Assembly: GCA_017311315.1 (NCBI GenBank)
Contig: CM029654.1
Location: 3,851,382-3,915,381, forward strand
Direction of reading: 5' to 3'
DNA: 64,000 bases
Origin: Dendrocalamus latiflorus
Taxonomy: Eukaryota > Streptophyta > Magnoliopsida > Poales > Poaceae
How positions within the stretch are numbered: the first letter of the stretch is position 1; each line of letters starts with the position of its first letter. The notes under the pieces were generated by a model. The model had not been told where the DNA came from, searched no databases, and saw only the letters and a list, made by a program, of their open reading frames with translations. A program made the position numbers and the translations under genes. Positions 33,113 to 44,516 of this stretch are shown one piece after another.

Positions 33113-36100
33113 ATGACGGGAGGGGGAGGGGGAGGGGCCCCGTCGCAGGCGTACGGGGAGGCGTGGTACTGGGACGAGCGGTACCGCAAGGAGGCCGGGC
33201 CCTTCGATTGGTACCAGAAGTACCCCGCCCTCGCGCCGCTGCTCCGGCTCTACGTGCGCCCGCAGCAACGCCTCCTCCTCGTCGGCTGCGGTAACTCTGG
33301 TGAGTACCCCGTTCCCCTAGGGGTGGGAGCTCTTTGCTCCTTGGCTGGTGGGTGGTCAGGTTCTTTCGTGTTTCCTTTTTTTATATACAAAAAAACTCGG
33401 TTCTTTCGTGGTTCTTGGCTGTAGTGTTTAGCGCAACCGTTGTTGGAATTGGGCGTTGCCTCATGTGATTTCGAGATGGGTTTGGATTCCTGGGAGACTA
33501 TCGATTTGATCAACGTGATGTGCAATGTAGCCATCCGTGCTCTATGGATTCTTTATTTTTTTTTTTGTAGAATGAATTGATTTCAATGCCACTGTATACT
33601 CCCTTCAATTTTGCTATATTTGTTCACAGCCCACCGTGCGCACGGTTGAAGCACTCAATCTAAGAAATACTCAATGAGAAATGATCATACGTGTTCCTGA
33701 CGTGTTACTGATGAAGGAAGCACTAAATCTAAGAAAATACTTAATGAAAAATGATCATATGTATCCCTATTAAAAATACATATTCCTATTAAGATGAGAT
33801 ATCACAACCATTGAATCTTTAAGTAGGGATAGATAGAAGGAAAACTTACAATAACTACACTAAATTTCCTGGATTGACAAATATATTTGAAATGCATACC
33901 CCCGAGGCCATGGATAGATATAGCCAAATGGAGGAGTACAAAGGCTTTCATTGCACGGGGTTTGTTTAATGGTATGCCATTTGTGTGAATAAATGCAATA
34001 ATATAATCAAATCAATTAACATTTCGGTACATCATGAGAAAGGCTGTACCGTTCTTCATTGTGGAATTGAGTAAGTGTGTGATCTATCCGGTCAATGTAG
34101 CAGAGTACCTGAAACAATCAGTGCCCGGCTGAAAGCATATGCAAAATGTGGTGGATTATGGGCTCCTGACCCTTGTCACCATCAAGAGTGTCTGCCTAAA
34201 AAAGCTTGTATAGAATGGCATGCGTAACTGTGTATGGGCTCCAGTTGCTTGTCAGTGTCACATGGCAGCAAAGGAGTGCAACTTTTGACATGCAGTTGTG
34301 AGATGATAGGTTTACCTTGTACTCAATGGAAGATAGTTACTTGATTCAAGGAGCTTCATATTAATTACTGTTGATATGAAAATTTATGTGCCAGATTCTC
34401 TGATGCAGCCTCATCATCCATATTATTCACAACCTTTGGATTAAAACTGAGTGTCATAGATGTTTGTTAGATGCAATTAGTCCCCACTAACTGCAATTAA
34501 TCTGTGTTTCTCTGTCTGGCCATCGGATTGCTACTAGAGATTGTTTCGGCCATTCGATTCACAACTGTTGGACCGATGCTGGCAATCAAATGGGGGTGAA
34601 CCAGAGATCGCGGAAAGTTTTTGTTTCCCCCAACTGTTCAAAATCTTCACTCAAATGACTATAAGAGTCATTAAATTCAGATTACACCTCTTACACAAAA
34701 CTTAGAGAGATATGGGGACCAAAAGATGCAACACCTTGGCTTTATTTGCCAAACCGATAGTACCGCCAAAGCAAGGCCAATATGACCACAGCCGAACAAT
34801 ACTACTGTCAACTGGAGGCTGGTATGACCGCACTTGCGGTACTACCGTTATAGGGATACCATTACTACCGCTTGCCCTATTCCTAGGTATAAACCTCTCG
34901 GGACAAAAAAAAAAACTAAATTTGAGAAATTTGATCAAACCTTCTCCAAATGTAATCAAAATTGGTATGGACCTTTGCAAAGATGTCAGAAACCAAATTA
35001 CATCATGACACACAAGGTTCTTAGACTTGATTTCATCAAATTGAAGAAATCACATTCTAGGTTACAAAAACACAACAGACCCTAAAAATCAAATTACTCC
35101 TTGCTCATGAGGATCTAAGTCATGAGAACTTTCAGATCATCTCTCACATGTCCTAACAAATTAATCTAAGCAAAAATTTGGGTTAGAAAGGCCACAATCA
35201 CATAATCACGAATCTTGGTCAAGAAAGGCAAGAACCGGGCAAGATATTAATTCTTGCTATAGAAGTGATCTAGATGGACAAAGCTATCCAAACTCTTCAT
35301 CATCATGGGGCATAATCTATTCATCCAACTCATAAAAAATATTAGTCCTATAATATGATTATCGTTTATTACCAAAATATATCATTAACTTATAATGACG
35401 AGTCTATATTTGTCACACATCTAGGTCCACTGAAAATTCATGAATTTTTTTCGGCCTCTTCTTTTTAGGCATGGAAAGGGTTGAGTTGTGCAATGTTTTT
35501 TCAGGCTTGTCTTTGTTTGCTGAGTACTTGTGTTGACAGTATGGCGTGGGCTAATGAAAACAAAGAAATTTTATCCTTACCCCTTTTAAAGTTGCAATGC
35601 ATAAATATCTGTGCATCTGTTTTTTCCGTTCTTACTGATTGTATTGTTGATAGTTCGGAACTAATGTGTTTTGAACCACTAATTTTCAATCAAGAAATTC
35701 TTTATATGGTTCCAAACTATAGCATTTAGCACTCTGTCTTTAGATGCCAATTGCTACATTGTTGCCAGTGTGTTCGTTCTTGGTTTAGTTGACATTACTT
35801 GTCTTTTTAATCAACTGATGGGTGTTGCACAGTTTTTGGTGAAGACATGGTTAACGATGGTTATCAGGACATTGTCAACATCGATATATCGTCAGTGGTG
35901 ATCGAACAAATGAAGAAGAAATACCATGATAAGCCTCATCTGAAATGTATACTGTTTGTTCCCAACCTTCTATTATTGAATCCCTTCAGAGTATATACCT
36001 CTGAATATGATATTATTTTCCTATGATTTACACAGATATGAATATGGATGTAAGGAACATGCCAGATTTTGAGTCTGGTTCATTTGATGCTGTTATTGAC

Positions 36101-37117
36101 AAAGGTACCATCACCAATGTAATACTTGCCACTGTTACCAATTGCTAACATCTCTACACGCATACACAACATGGCATTGGGTTCTAACCCATTTTGTTGT
36201 TTGCAGGGACACTAGATTCTATTATGGTGAGACAATTGTTGCCAGAAATTCTGATATTCTTCCTGCATGATACTCAGAATCGTGTTCCTTGTATTGCAGT
36301 GCGGGCAAAATTCACAGGAGAATGCAACTAAGATGCTAGAGGAGGTGAACAGGTAAATAGTACACTGATATTTGTTTGTGATATCTCTGTTTATTTTACT
36401 ATAGCTTCTATTTCTTTCTTCTATCTGCAGAATTCTCAAGGATAAGGGGGTCTACATTCTGGTAAATGATGTAGTATTTTACTTAATCATGGTAAACCAT
36501 GTGATTTTCTTCTAAACATTTTTTGAGTCTCACAATGCTACAGATCACTTATGGGGATCCAGGTTATCGATTGCGTCTCCTGAAGGACCTGCAGCTTTGG
36601 ACAATAAAGCTTCATGTCATAGGTTAGTGAGTTTTACCACCAGTTCAAATTAATCATGTTCCCCATTCATTTACTCTTGACCTTTTTGATCTATTCTTTA
36701 ATTTTGCCTAGCTATAAATAACAATTTGTTGTCATTAGTGAGTACTGTAAAGATACTACCTATTATCCATTCTTGTTGTGTTAAAACTCTTTTTCTTTAC
36801 GACTTTGCATCCACACTGGGACGATTGCAGACAGATGGGAGAGAAGTTCGAATCAGACATGGGAACTGACGAAGCCATTGCCTTTAGATGATGATAGCAC
36901 ATCAGTTGTTGGTCTACTTGGCCCAAAACCTGACGTTCACTATATTTATGTCTGTATAAAGGTTAGCCGTCAGCAATCTTGTCACAATCATCTAAACTTG
37001 TTTGAACTCTTCATATTACCAGTTACTCGTATCCATATTCTGTTAATGGATGAATGATTGCAGGGCAACGAAGATGCAAGGGCGGACTCGAAGGCCGAGA
37101 TCAATGAAGCCAACTGA
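33113..37117 (+). CDS. SAM-dependent methyltransferase, METTL13/EEF1A-lysine-methyltransferase-like
   Basis: Class I methyltransferase whose homologues methylate lysines of translation factor eEF1A (family knowledge; substrate here inferred). Nine exons join in frame: 33113-33299, 35833-35946, 36036-36104, 36207-36226, 36300-36352, 36431-36461, 36544-36622, 36831-36961 and 37064-37117, giving 245 aa. N-terminal EAWYWDERYRKEAGPFDWYQKYPAL is the family hallmark. SAM motif I is LLLVGCGNS (about residues 55-63), post-I is NIDISSVVIEQM, and motif IV is SFDAVIDKGTLDSIM. C-terminal residues include KLHVI, then VHYIYVCIK. The domain ends soon after, so it corresponds to the single-domain plant type, not two-domain METTL13. 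Exon 4 is only 20 nt. Intron 1 is 2.5 kb and hosts a Stowaway MITE (33599-33936) plus other repeat-like DNA near 34560-35440. No targeting signal is evident; probably cytosolic. Confidence 0.93.
33599..33936. mobile_element. Stowaway-like MITE in the methyltransferase intron 1
   Basis: Starts CTCCCTTCAATTTTGCTATATTTG and ends CAAATGGAGGAG with related inverted sequence (GCTATAT in both arms), flanked by TA (33597-33598 and 33937-33938). This is the Tc1/mariner Stowaway signature. The arms have diverged and the interior contains a short direct repeat. Confidence 0.7.
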
Positions 37118-38395
37118 TTTCACATTATAACCCTTTGGATCATCGTGTATAATCAGTGTAGCGAATAATGTAGGGCAAACATCGTAAGTTCGTAACTCTA
37201 ATTGTCGTTGCTTAATAATTTCACCAGACGTTATTGGTAGTAGTTTAGTGAAATTATAGCTGTTTTTGCCTCTCTTTGTTACCAGAAAAGGTTACTGCTG
37301 ATCTGGTGACTACCCATCATATTTGGACTAGAAACAGATGTGGCAATTTTCTGTGTACCAATTGTACTCATATTTTGTATCCATGTTCCAAAACCCTAGG
37401 CTATGTTTTTTTTTAACTTGGACGAAACGAAGAATCTACTTTTACGACAGCGTACACAGTTTTGAGTTCGAGAAATCGTTTGGCTAATTTGCTTTAAGAA
37501 GTTGCTTTGATCAAGATTGTCAGGATCGTGATACCAAGTATGATCATTTTTGTCTGACAAGGTCGGATCGTAGAATCACGATTTTATCAAAATTTTAAAA
37601 GTGTATAAATTTTATATAAAAATTAAATTATATTTCTAAATATGCAAGTCTATAGTAGTTTTTTTTAATTTAACTTTGTAATTTGAGTACAACTTATTTA
37701 TGTTATATTGAATTAAGATTGATTTTTGAAACTTATTTAATTATTTTTAATAAACTAAAAAAATCTAAAAATACAATATGTCAAAGATAATACTTTTTAC
37801 CTTAGAACAATATGTAAACAACAAAATAAAGTAAATTAAATTAGAGTAACCTAAACTAGCAATAGGTGATATCAAATTTTATATGCTAATACAGTTTACT
37901 ATCAGAATTATGATCCCATTGCGATACTACTACGATCCTACCTGATTCTAATAATTCTACGAGTAGGATCACGTTCTTAATGCGATATCATCTGATTCTA
38001 ATCTATATTTTGATTTGTATCATCTATTTTTAATAGAATCGTAGAATTGATACTACATTACTTTCCACTCTCGAATAAGCTAAAAAGACAAAAAGTAACG
38101 GAACGATGGTCATCCAACTTTCCTGTTTCCACCGTATGATTCAACCCAGGAAAAGAAAGCGAAAGAATCCCTTGACGGTGCAGATCTCCGTCCAATTCCA
38201 ATCCAACGCCTCCAGATTCGGCACGTCTCCCCCTTTCTTCCACCTCCCCTCTAAAATCCCCAAACCAAACCCCTCCTTTCTCCCCTTCCCATCCTCCGTA
38301 GCCGCCTTCCTCCGCCCCCCGCAACGACTTCTCTCCCCTCTCCGTCGCTCGACGCCTCCGTTGTTGCTCTCTCTCTCTCTCCTCCCATCCATCCC
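37118..38395. other. Intergenic between the methyltransferase and split-barrel genes
   Basis: AT-rich. GATCGTAGAATC-like motifs recur at about 37560, 37920-37990 and 38035 in both orientations, suggesting an old inverted-repeat element whose ends I could not fix. The last 200 bp are C/T-rich leader of the next gene. No ORF supported. Confidence 0.4.
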
Positions 38396-41300
38396 ATGGA
38401 GGCTCTCGCGGGCACCACCTCCTCCTCCCTCCGCCCGACCATCCCCGCGCACCACCACCAGCCGCCGCCCCGCCTAGCCCTCCGCACCCGCCCGTGTTTT
38501 CGGCCCCTCCGCGCGGCCGCCGCGCCCGGCGGCGGCAAGGACGACGCCCAGGCCGGCGCCATCCCGAATGGGTCTCCCGTCATCAAGGTAACAAAGCTTA
38601 TATGCTCGGTCGCTTACGGGAGGTAGAACGAAGAGATGAAGGTTTTGTTTGGGTGTTGGTTGATGTGAGACTGTGAGTAGATGGGTGTGGCGGTCTGGCA
38701 TATTGGATGGATTCGAAAAAGGTTGGCTTTCTTGTGTTTGGGGAGTTTTGTTTCAAAGCCTGGCCTATTGAATTGCCAGTATTGAATTCGGTTGAGGAGA
38801 TCTTCAGATGGCATGAAAATAAGGCTCTTTTCTACCAAGCAATTGAAAACTACCGAGTGATGAAATTAGTTACGAATCATGTCTCCGGATTTAGGTTCAC
38901 AAATATATTTTTCATCTCCCTGTTGCTAAAAAAATAATAAAGAATGAAGTAGTTCACTTTACTTTCATCTGCCTTTTGATCGGTCATACATGTTCAATTC
39001 GTACTGATTGTTACTTCACAGTCTAAGGGTGACTCAAGTCAAAATGGAGTTCTTGGGCCTATCACAACTGACAAGTCACACACGACCTTATCAACTCATG
39101 CCACTCCTGACTCAAGTGGATCCAGAGCTGGCCTGTTTAGAACACCTATATCTGGTGGTGTGCAGAGCGCAACTTTTGCCCATGGTCTGCCTCCACCTGC
39201 TTTGGCTGTTCGCAATTTGATGGAACAGGTACGTTCTGTTAGCTAGCCCCTCGAGCTTCTTTTGGGTCTGCTGGATGAAGTCTCATATTCCTGTTTTATC
39301 TATACTACTGTGCTTACCAGGCGCGGTTTGCTCATCTGTGCACTGTCATGTCTGGCATGCATCATCGGCGTACTGGATATCCATTTGGTTCACTTGTTGA
39401 CTTTGCTAATGATTCAATGGGCCGTAAGTTGGCTACTTGGTTATTGTTTGGATACAAATGACACACTCTGTTAGATCCCCAAAGTTAATTGTTTTGTTTT
39501 GATGTGTTGTGCAGACCCAATATTTTCGCTGTCACCCTTAGCAATCCACACTAGAAACTTGCTCTCTGACCCAAGATGCACACTTGTTGTCCAGGTATGA
39601 AGTTCCTCAATATGTTTAATATGTTTCGTTTACTGGAGCATAGAGGTTCCATATTAATAATAGCGTGCTCACCTTCACAGGTACCTGGATGGAGTGGATT
39701 ATCGAATGCGCGTGTTACAATATTTGGCGATGTGTACCCTTTGCCAGCTGAACAACAGGTTCATATTTAGCTGCCTTTGTTGTTTGATATTGCAATCAGC
39801 TAGGTAAATATTTTTTCTGTTGGTGACTGGCATGTTAATTATTAAGAATTAGGCTCTTAAGTCCTATTGTGAAAGCCATATGTGGACTGAGATTTCACAA
39901 CAATGAATTCTCCAAGTTAGTAATTTTTGTTGAAGTTAGCTTCTGGTCTTCCTTATTTTTTGTCTGCACTTTTCTCAAGGCATGGGCTTAAAGAGAATAG
40001 TTGCTTTCTCATGGCTGTTGCAGACCACATGATTGGAATGTGTGATATGTCTTTAATAGTGAATGCAGATTTATTCTTCAATTCGTGGTTTTAAAGATAT
40101 TATGAACTGACAGTGATTACATGCATCCCTCAGGAATGGGCTCATAAGCAATATGTCGCAAAACATCAACAGTGGGCATCTCAACAGTGGGGAAATTTTT
40201 ACTATTACAGGATGCAGAACATAAGGTCTGTGACTTCATTTGCGGGTTATGCTCTTCTATCATTTCATGTTGGCTGATCCATTTATAATTTATTACACAC
40301 ATGTACAACTGAAAATATTTTCTTCTCATTTTCATTACAAAACAATATTTTCTTGACATAGATGCTTATGTAAGTTAGACTTTGTGTAACACCCCAGCCC
40401 AACCTCTGAGTCCGGAATGCTAACACTACTCCATAACACTACCATTTACCGTGGTGGTGGTAACGCTCTCCATGCGTTTCCATCAGTCTTTCCTGCTGCC
40501 TCCTTGTCCCGGTCCAATTCGGCGTGGTCACGGTGGTCCTTGGTGGCTTGTGGTTGTTGCGGCCTCCTTCACGCCGTCTCTAGCTCCTCTTCTCCGGCTA
40601 TCTCCTCCTCACTTCCTCTCTGTATGGGCTGGTTTGCTTGCTCAGCTATGTGTGGCTCTTTGTGGCCGGGTGCTTGGTTGTATGTTGTCTCTCTCTCGGT
40701 GCTGGCTTACTTAAGAGGAGGTGGGAGGCTGGCTCTCCACTCTCTTAACTTTGTGCAATGACGCGGCTGCCTTGGTCTTATCCCCTTGGCCCTTTTGGCT
40801 GACTGTGCGCTGGTTAGAAACCCTTGGACCTTTGGTCCATGGGGTTATTTCGGCATTGTGTTTCGATTTTTCTACTATGTGAGGTAAGTCGGTAAAATGG
40901 TAAAATGGGTTGTGGGCTTGGTTTTTCGCCGAATGATGTGATCCACTTAAGTGAGAGGTGCCGACCATCCCGGACGATCCAGGTATCTCGATGAGCACTA
41001 ATTAATTCGGCCTTCTAAAGCCGAAAGGTTCTGACTACAAAACCTTTTGTTTTATGTGCTTTCCTCTTTTTCTTTCTACTGGTATTACACTTTGTGACAA
41101 ACTATCTTCACTAATTACAGTGACATATACTTTATTGGAGGCTTTGGCACTGTTGCATGGGTAGACGTGAAGGAGTATGAAGCTATTCAACCTGACAAGA
41201 TAGCAGTTGATGGTGGTGAACAAAGCTTAAAGGTAACCATACCGAATCACCGATACCTTTTTTATGGTATAACATTATCAGCAGATTAGCATGTTAGCTA

Positions 41301-41701
41301 TGTGCCAGTACTTATAATAGGTGAGTACAGTAAAACCTCAACAGATTCTGATGGATGCTCTACATGTAGGAGTTGAATGCGATTTTCTCTAAACCACTTA
41401 GAGAGTTCATGTCATCCGAAGGGGAGGTTGATGATGCTGCTCTTATATCAGTAGACAGCAAAGGGATAGACATACGGGTTCGCCAGGGTGCACAGGTAAA
41501 CTTTATGCAAAATTACCTACCATCACCACCAAGGCTATTCTCTTGAGGAAGAAATTTTCTTTTCTCCACATCCTTCAGTTTGTAATTTCTTCTTTGCAGT
41601 TCAACATTCAGAGGCTTGCATTTGATGTGCCTCACAAGGTGGAGACTCTAGAGGAAGCCAAGAGGGCACTCCACAAGATAATCAAGACAAGCAGCAAGTA
41701 A
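38396..41701 (+). CDS. Chloroplast FMN-binding split-barrel protein (PNPOx-like, GluTR-binding protein/HugZ type)
   Basis: Pyridoxamine-phosphate-oxidase-fold protein. Plant relatives include the glutamyl-tRNA reductase-binding protein (PGR7) and HugZ-like heme-binding proteins, so a role linked to tetrapyrrole metabolism or redox is an inference. Nine exons: 38396-38587, 39022-39228, 39321-39423, 39515-39594, 39681-39758, 40134-40225, 41121-41232, 41370-41495 and 41600-41701, giving 363 aa. The first about 60 residues are Ser/Pro/Arg/Ala-rich, consistent with a plastid transit peptide. The barrel begins near ALAVRNLMEQARFAHLCTVMS. Key segments are GYPFGSLVDFA, SPLAIHTRNLLSDPRCTLVVQ, NARVTIFGDVYPLP, DIYFIGGFGTVAWVDVKEYE and the C-terminal VRQGAQFNIQRLAFDVPHKVETLEEAKRAL. 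Which of the two or three plant paralogues this is cannot be settled by eye. Intron 6 carries a solo LTR. Confidence 0.9.
40385..41089. mobile_element. Solo LTR in intron 6 of the split-barrel gene
   Basis: A 705-bp segment beginning TGTAACACCCC and ending TATTACA is flanked by the 5-bp duplication CTTTG (40380-40384 and 41090-41094). TG...CA borders plus a 5-bp duplication without internal coding sequence indicate a solo LTR. The TGTAACACCC start is common among grass Ty3-gypsy LTRs. Removing it leaves an ordinary short intron. Confidence 0.85.
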
Positions 41702-42929
41702 AGCGAGGATTGCGCGAGCTGGCATTTTTAACTCGGTTGCACTGCACTATAACCCTGTGTGGCTATCCGGAAAAGAGAATTAAGAATCGTGTAATGTAGC
41801 ATGCACAAGTGCGATGGCTATCTTTTTAATAATGAGAATCTCTCTCCCCCGTGTGGCCAAGAGTGTGTACATATGCTCGTCTTGCTATAACAGTAATAAT
41901 GCACCTGCTGCTTGTGGAAACCGTGTATTTTTGTTGGTGGAGCAGATGGCTTATTCCCGCATCTCAGCATGTAATTTTGGCAGTGAAGCAGCATTAGCAC
42001 GCCGCGATTCAGCTAGAAGTTTGATTGTGTAATAATAGCGTCTGATGATTTTGGCGCTAATTTCAATTGTGCGGCATATTTGTCTTACAAATGTCTTATC
42101 TGTTTTGCTGTACTCCTGTGCCTGAATCTTTGACCAAGTGCATGAACGCATGCGTCGTTCGTGTGCTAGCACCTTTTGCCCCCGTCGTTGTTGAATGTAG
42201 TGGAGTGCTAGCGACCCGCCTTGTTTGAGTGTTGCTCACCTAGCTCGAAGTAATGAACCTGCATGTGGAATCTGGCCTGTTCGAGTGCTAGCAGCAGCCT
42301 GCCATATCCGCAATTCTGTATGGAGTCGGACTGAATAGAATACCACGAATCCTTGCTCAGTTTACCAGATACAAAATGTGTGTGCGTTTGGTTACGGTGC
42401 CACGGTGGTGCCTCGCTCATTTTGGCTCATGCTCATGGTTTTTTCTTTCAGTTTCTACCTTTTTCAATTTCATCTTTTTCTGTATTTTTGCCTTTTTAGG
42501 TTTTTGTCTTTTCTTTTTTTATATTCCTTTTTATTATCCGTCATGAGATAATATGCTTTTTCTAAATTTTAATTTTTAAATTTAGTTATATTAAAAAGTT
42601 ATCAGTAGCTATAGTGTAAAAAAAGCTAACAGTCTGTAAGCATGAGCACGAACTCGTAGGCTGTCAAATAATCCACTAATTAATGGCCCGTTTGGAGCAT
42701 GGAAATTTCCTTTGATTCGCATAAGAATTGAATAATTCCGTGTGAAAGATTCACGCTTTTCAAATAGGACACTCGGTAGTTCACATGTATTTACCTAGCA
42801 AGTAATTCGGCCTGCAAATCTATACATGCCCGTCTTAAAAACACCCGGAATACTTTGAACAATTTCTTAAGAAGAAGGTTTTTCATGCTCAACTATCTGG
42901 GCAGTGGGTCCCACCGACCACCCCACATC
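41702..42929. other. Intergenic upstream of the Pack-MULE-like element
   Basis: The first 350 bp are probably the split-barrel gene 3' UTR and terminator. A single MITE-like end (GGCCCGTTTGGAGCATGG near 42683) has no partner, so it is a truncated copy. No gene. Confidence 0.45.
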
Positions 42930-44403
42930 GAGAAAATTGATCATTTGCCACTTTGAAGAGTGGGCTTCGCAAATTTGCCACTTTCAAAATTGACTTCGTA
43001 AAAATACCATGCAGTACATGTACATCTTGATTACCATGCCATTTGAGCCATTTAGCTCATTTAATATTTGTTTTGCTAATTTCAGGGGCTGGAAAAGACA
43101 ATTCTACCCTTGCACTGCATGGGCTTTAGATCAGGAGATGAAACGTCGCCCGAAGCAACGATCTGCACTGCATCTCCTGCATCCCCGCGCGGCCTCCCGG
43201 CGCTGCATCCCCGGCCGGCCTCCCCGCGCCGCCCTCCGCGCACGGCGGCCTCCCCGCGCCTGCCTCCCTGCCGGCCGGCCTCCCCGCGCTGCATCCTGCC
43301 GTCCAGACTGCTCAGGTGCATGGCTTCAAGTATCTCTGGGATGGTGGTTTCTCTCGGCCTACATCAACTGATGAAGCACCAATGCTGTTATACTCTTGGC
43401 CAGATAAGCAGGTCAACTGAATTTTGACTGTTGAAACCCTTAATTATTTGACAATCTTTATTTCCATTTGTTTTGCAAGTTGGTATTTATCTGTATGTTT
43501 GCCAATAGTTTCATCTATTCCTTGATGAGACAGTTCAGTATTTGACTCATCTAAGAGTTTTTCTAACTTCGGTGACATGTTTGAATCCCAGGGAAGAAAC
43601 TTCGGTACACTTGATTCAGACATACATTTCATTTCAATAGCTCTTGAGTTTTTTTTAATACACATGCACAGACAACTCACAGAATATTGTTTTGACGTTT
43701 GGTGGAAAAGTTAGATTTATAATATGCTTTTGCTATGAGCCTTATGTTCCTGTTACTGAATATGCTCTTTTGTTTTTTTCAGTGACCACAAGTTTGCATT
43801 TTTCGTGGTGGATTTGGTGGCCTGTACACTGCTGACTGCTCTAAGATAGAATCTCTTGTATGGCCCTGTGATAAGGAGCCTCAGGTAAAACGATGATGAT
43901 ATTATGCTAGAACGTTCCTTTATATTTGCGTGCTATCTTATTACCTTGCAATGGTGTGCATGTAATCGTTTGCATCCCATGTAATCGTTTCTGTCGATAA
44001 CACGCCTATCAAACGCCTTCCTCCATACTAAAATTGATACCATCCCATGTTCTCACAATACTAAAATTATTGCGGACGGAGATTTGGCATGGAGACTTGA
44101 GAGCATCCGACTCATTCAAGGCTGGTATCAAGACCTGAACTGCTGGTTATTTGGCATGAAGATGGCTTCCATCAGCAGCGCATGGACGGGCTTCCAGCCC
44201 CTGAATGAGTGCAAAACTTAGCAAGGGTATAATTGTCTTTTCCAACCCCTAAATTAGCAAAAAAAATATTAAATGAGCTAAATGGCTCAAATGGCATGGT
44301 AATCAAGATATACATGTACTGCATGGCATTTTTACGAAGTCAATTTTGAAAGTGGCAAATTTGCGAAGCCCACTCTTCAAAGTGGCAAATGATCAATTTT
44401 CTC
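42930..44403. mobile_element. Long-TIR MULE-like element (possible Pack-MULE) at the SERRATE promoter
   Basis: Inverted repeats of about 190 bp start GAGAAAATTGATCATTTGCC and run through GGCTTCGCAAATTTGCCACTTTC and the ACATGTACATCTTGATTACC region to GGAAAAGACAATTCTACCCTTGC. A 10-bp direct repeat ACCCCACATC flanks them (42920-42929, 44404-44413). Long TIRs and a 9-11-bp duplication are MULE features. The interior has a GC-rich block (43140-43330). It also has two exon-like pieces: 43316-43411, phase 0, VHGFKYLWDGGFSRPTSTDEAPMLLYSWPDKQ; and 43783-43888, containing VCIFRGGFGGLYTADCSKIESLVWPCDKEPQ after an in-frame stop. These look captured, but I cannot name the donor gene. Confidence 0.82.
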
Positions 44404-44516
44404 ACCCCACATCACCTGTCCATTGGCAGTTCGCATGCACCACCCTCCGCTTCTTCTTCCTCCCTCGACCCGACCCGAGAGATCATCCAGATCAAGCAGC
44501 CTAGGGCCTCGCCCCC

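Noticed and set aside
34560..35440. Possible further retroelement in methyltransferase intron 1
   Set aside because: Sequence style is repeat-like but I found no coding domain, no paired ends and no target duplication.
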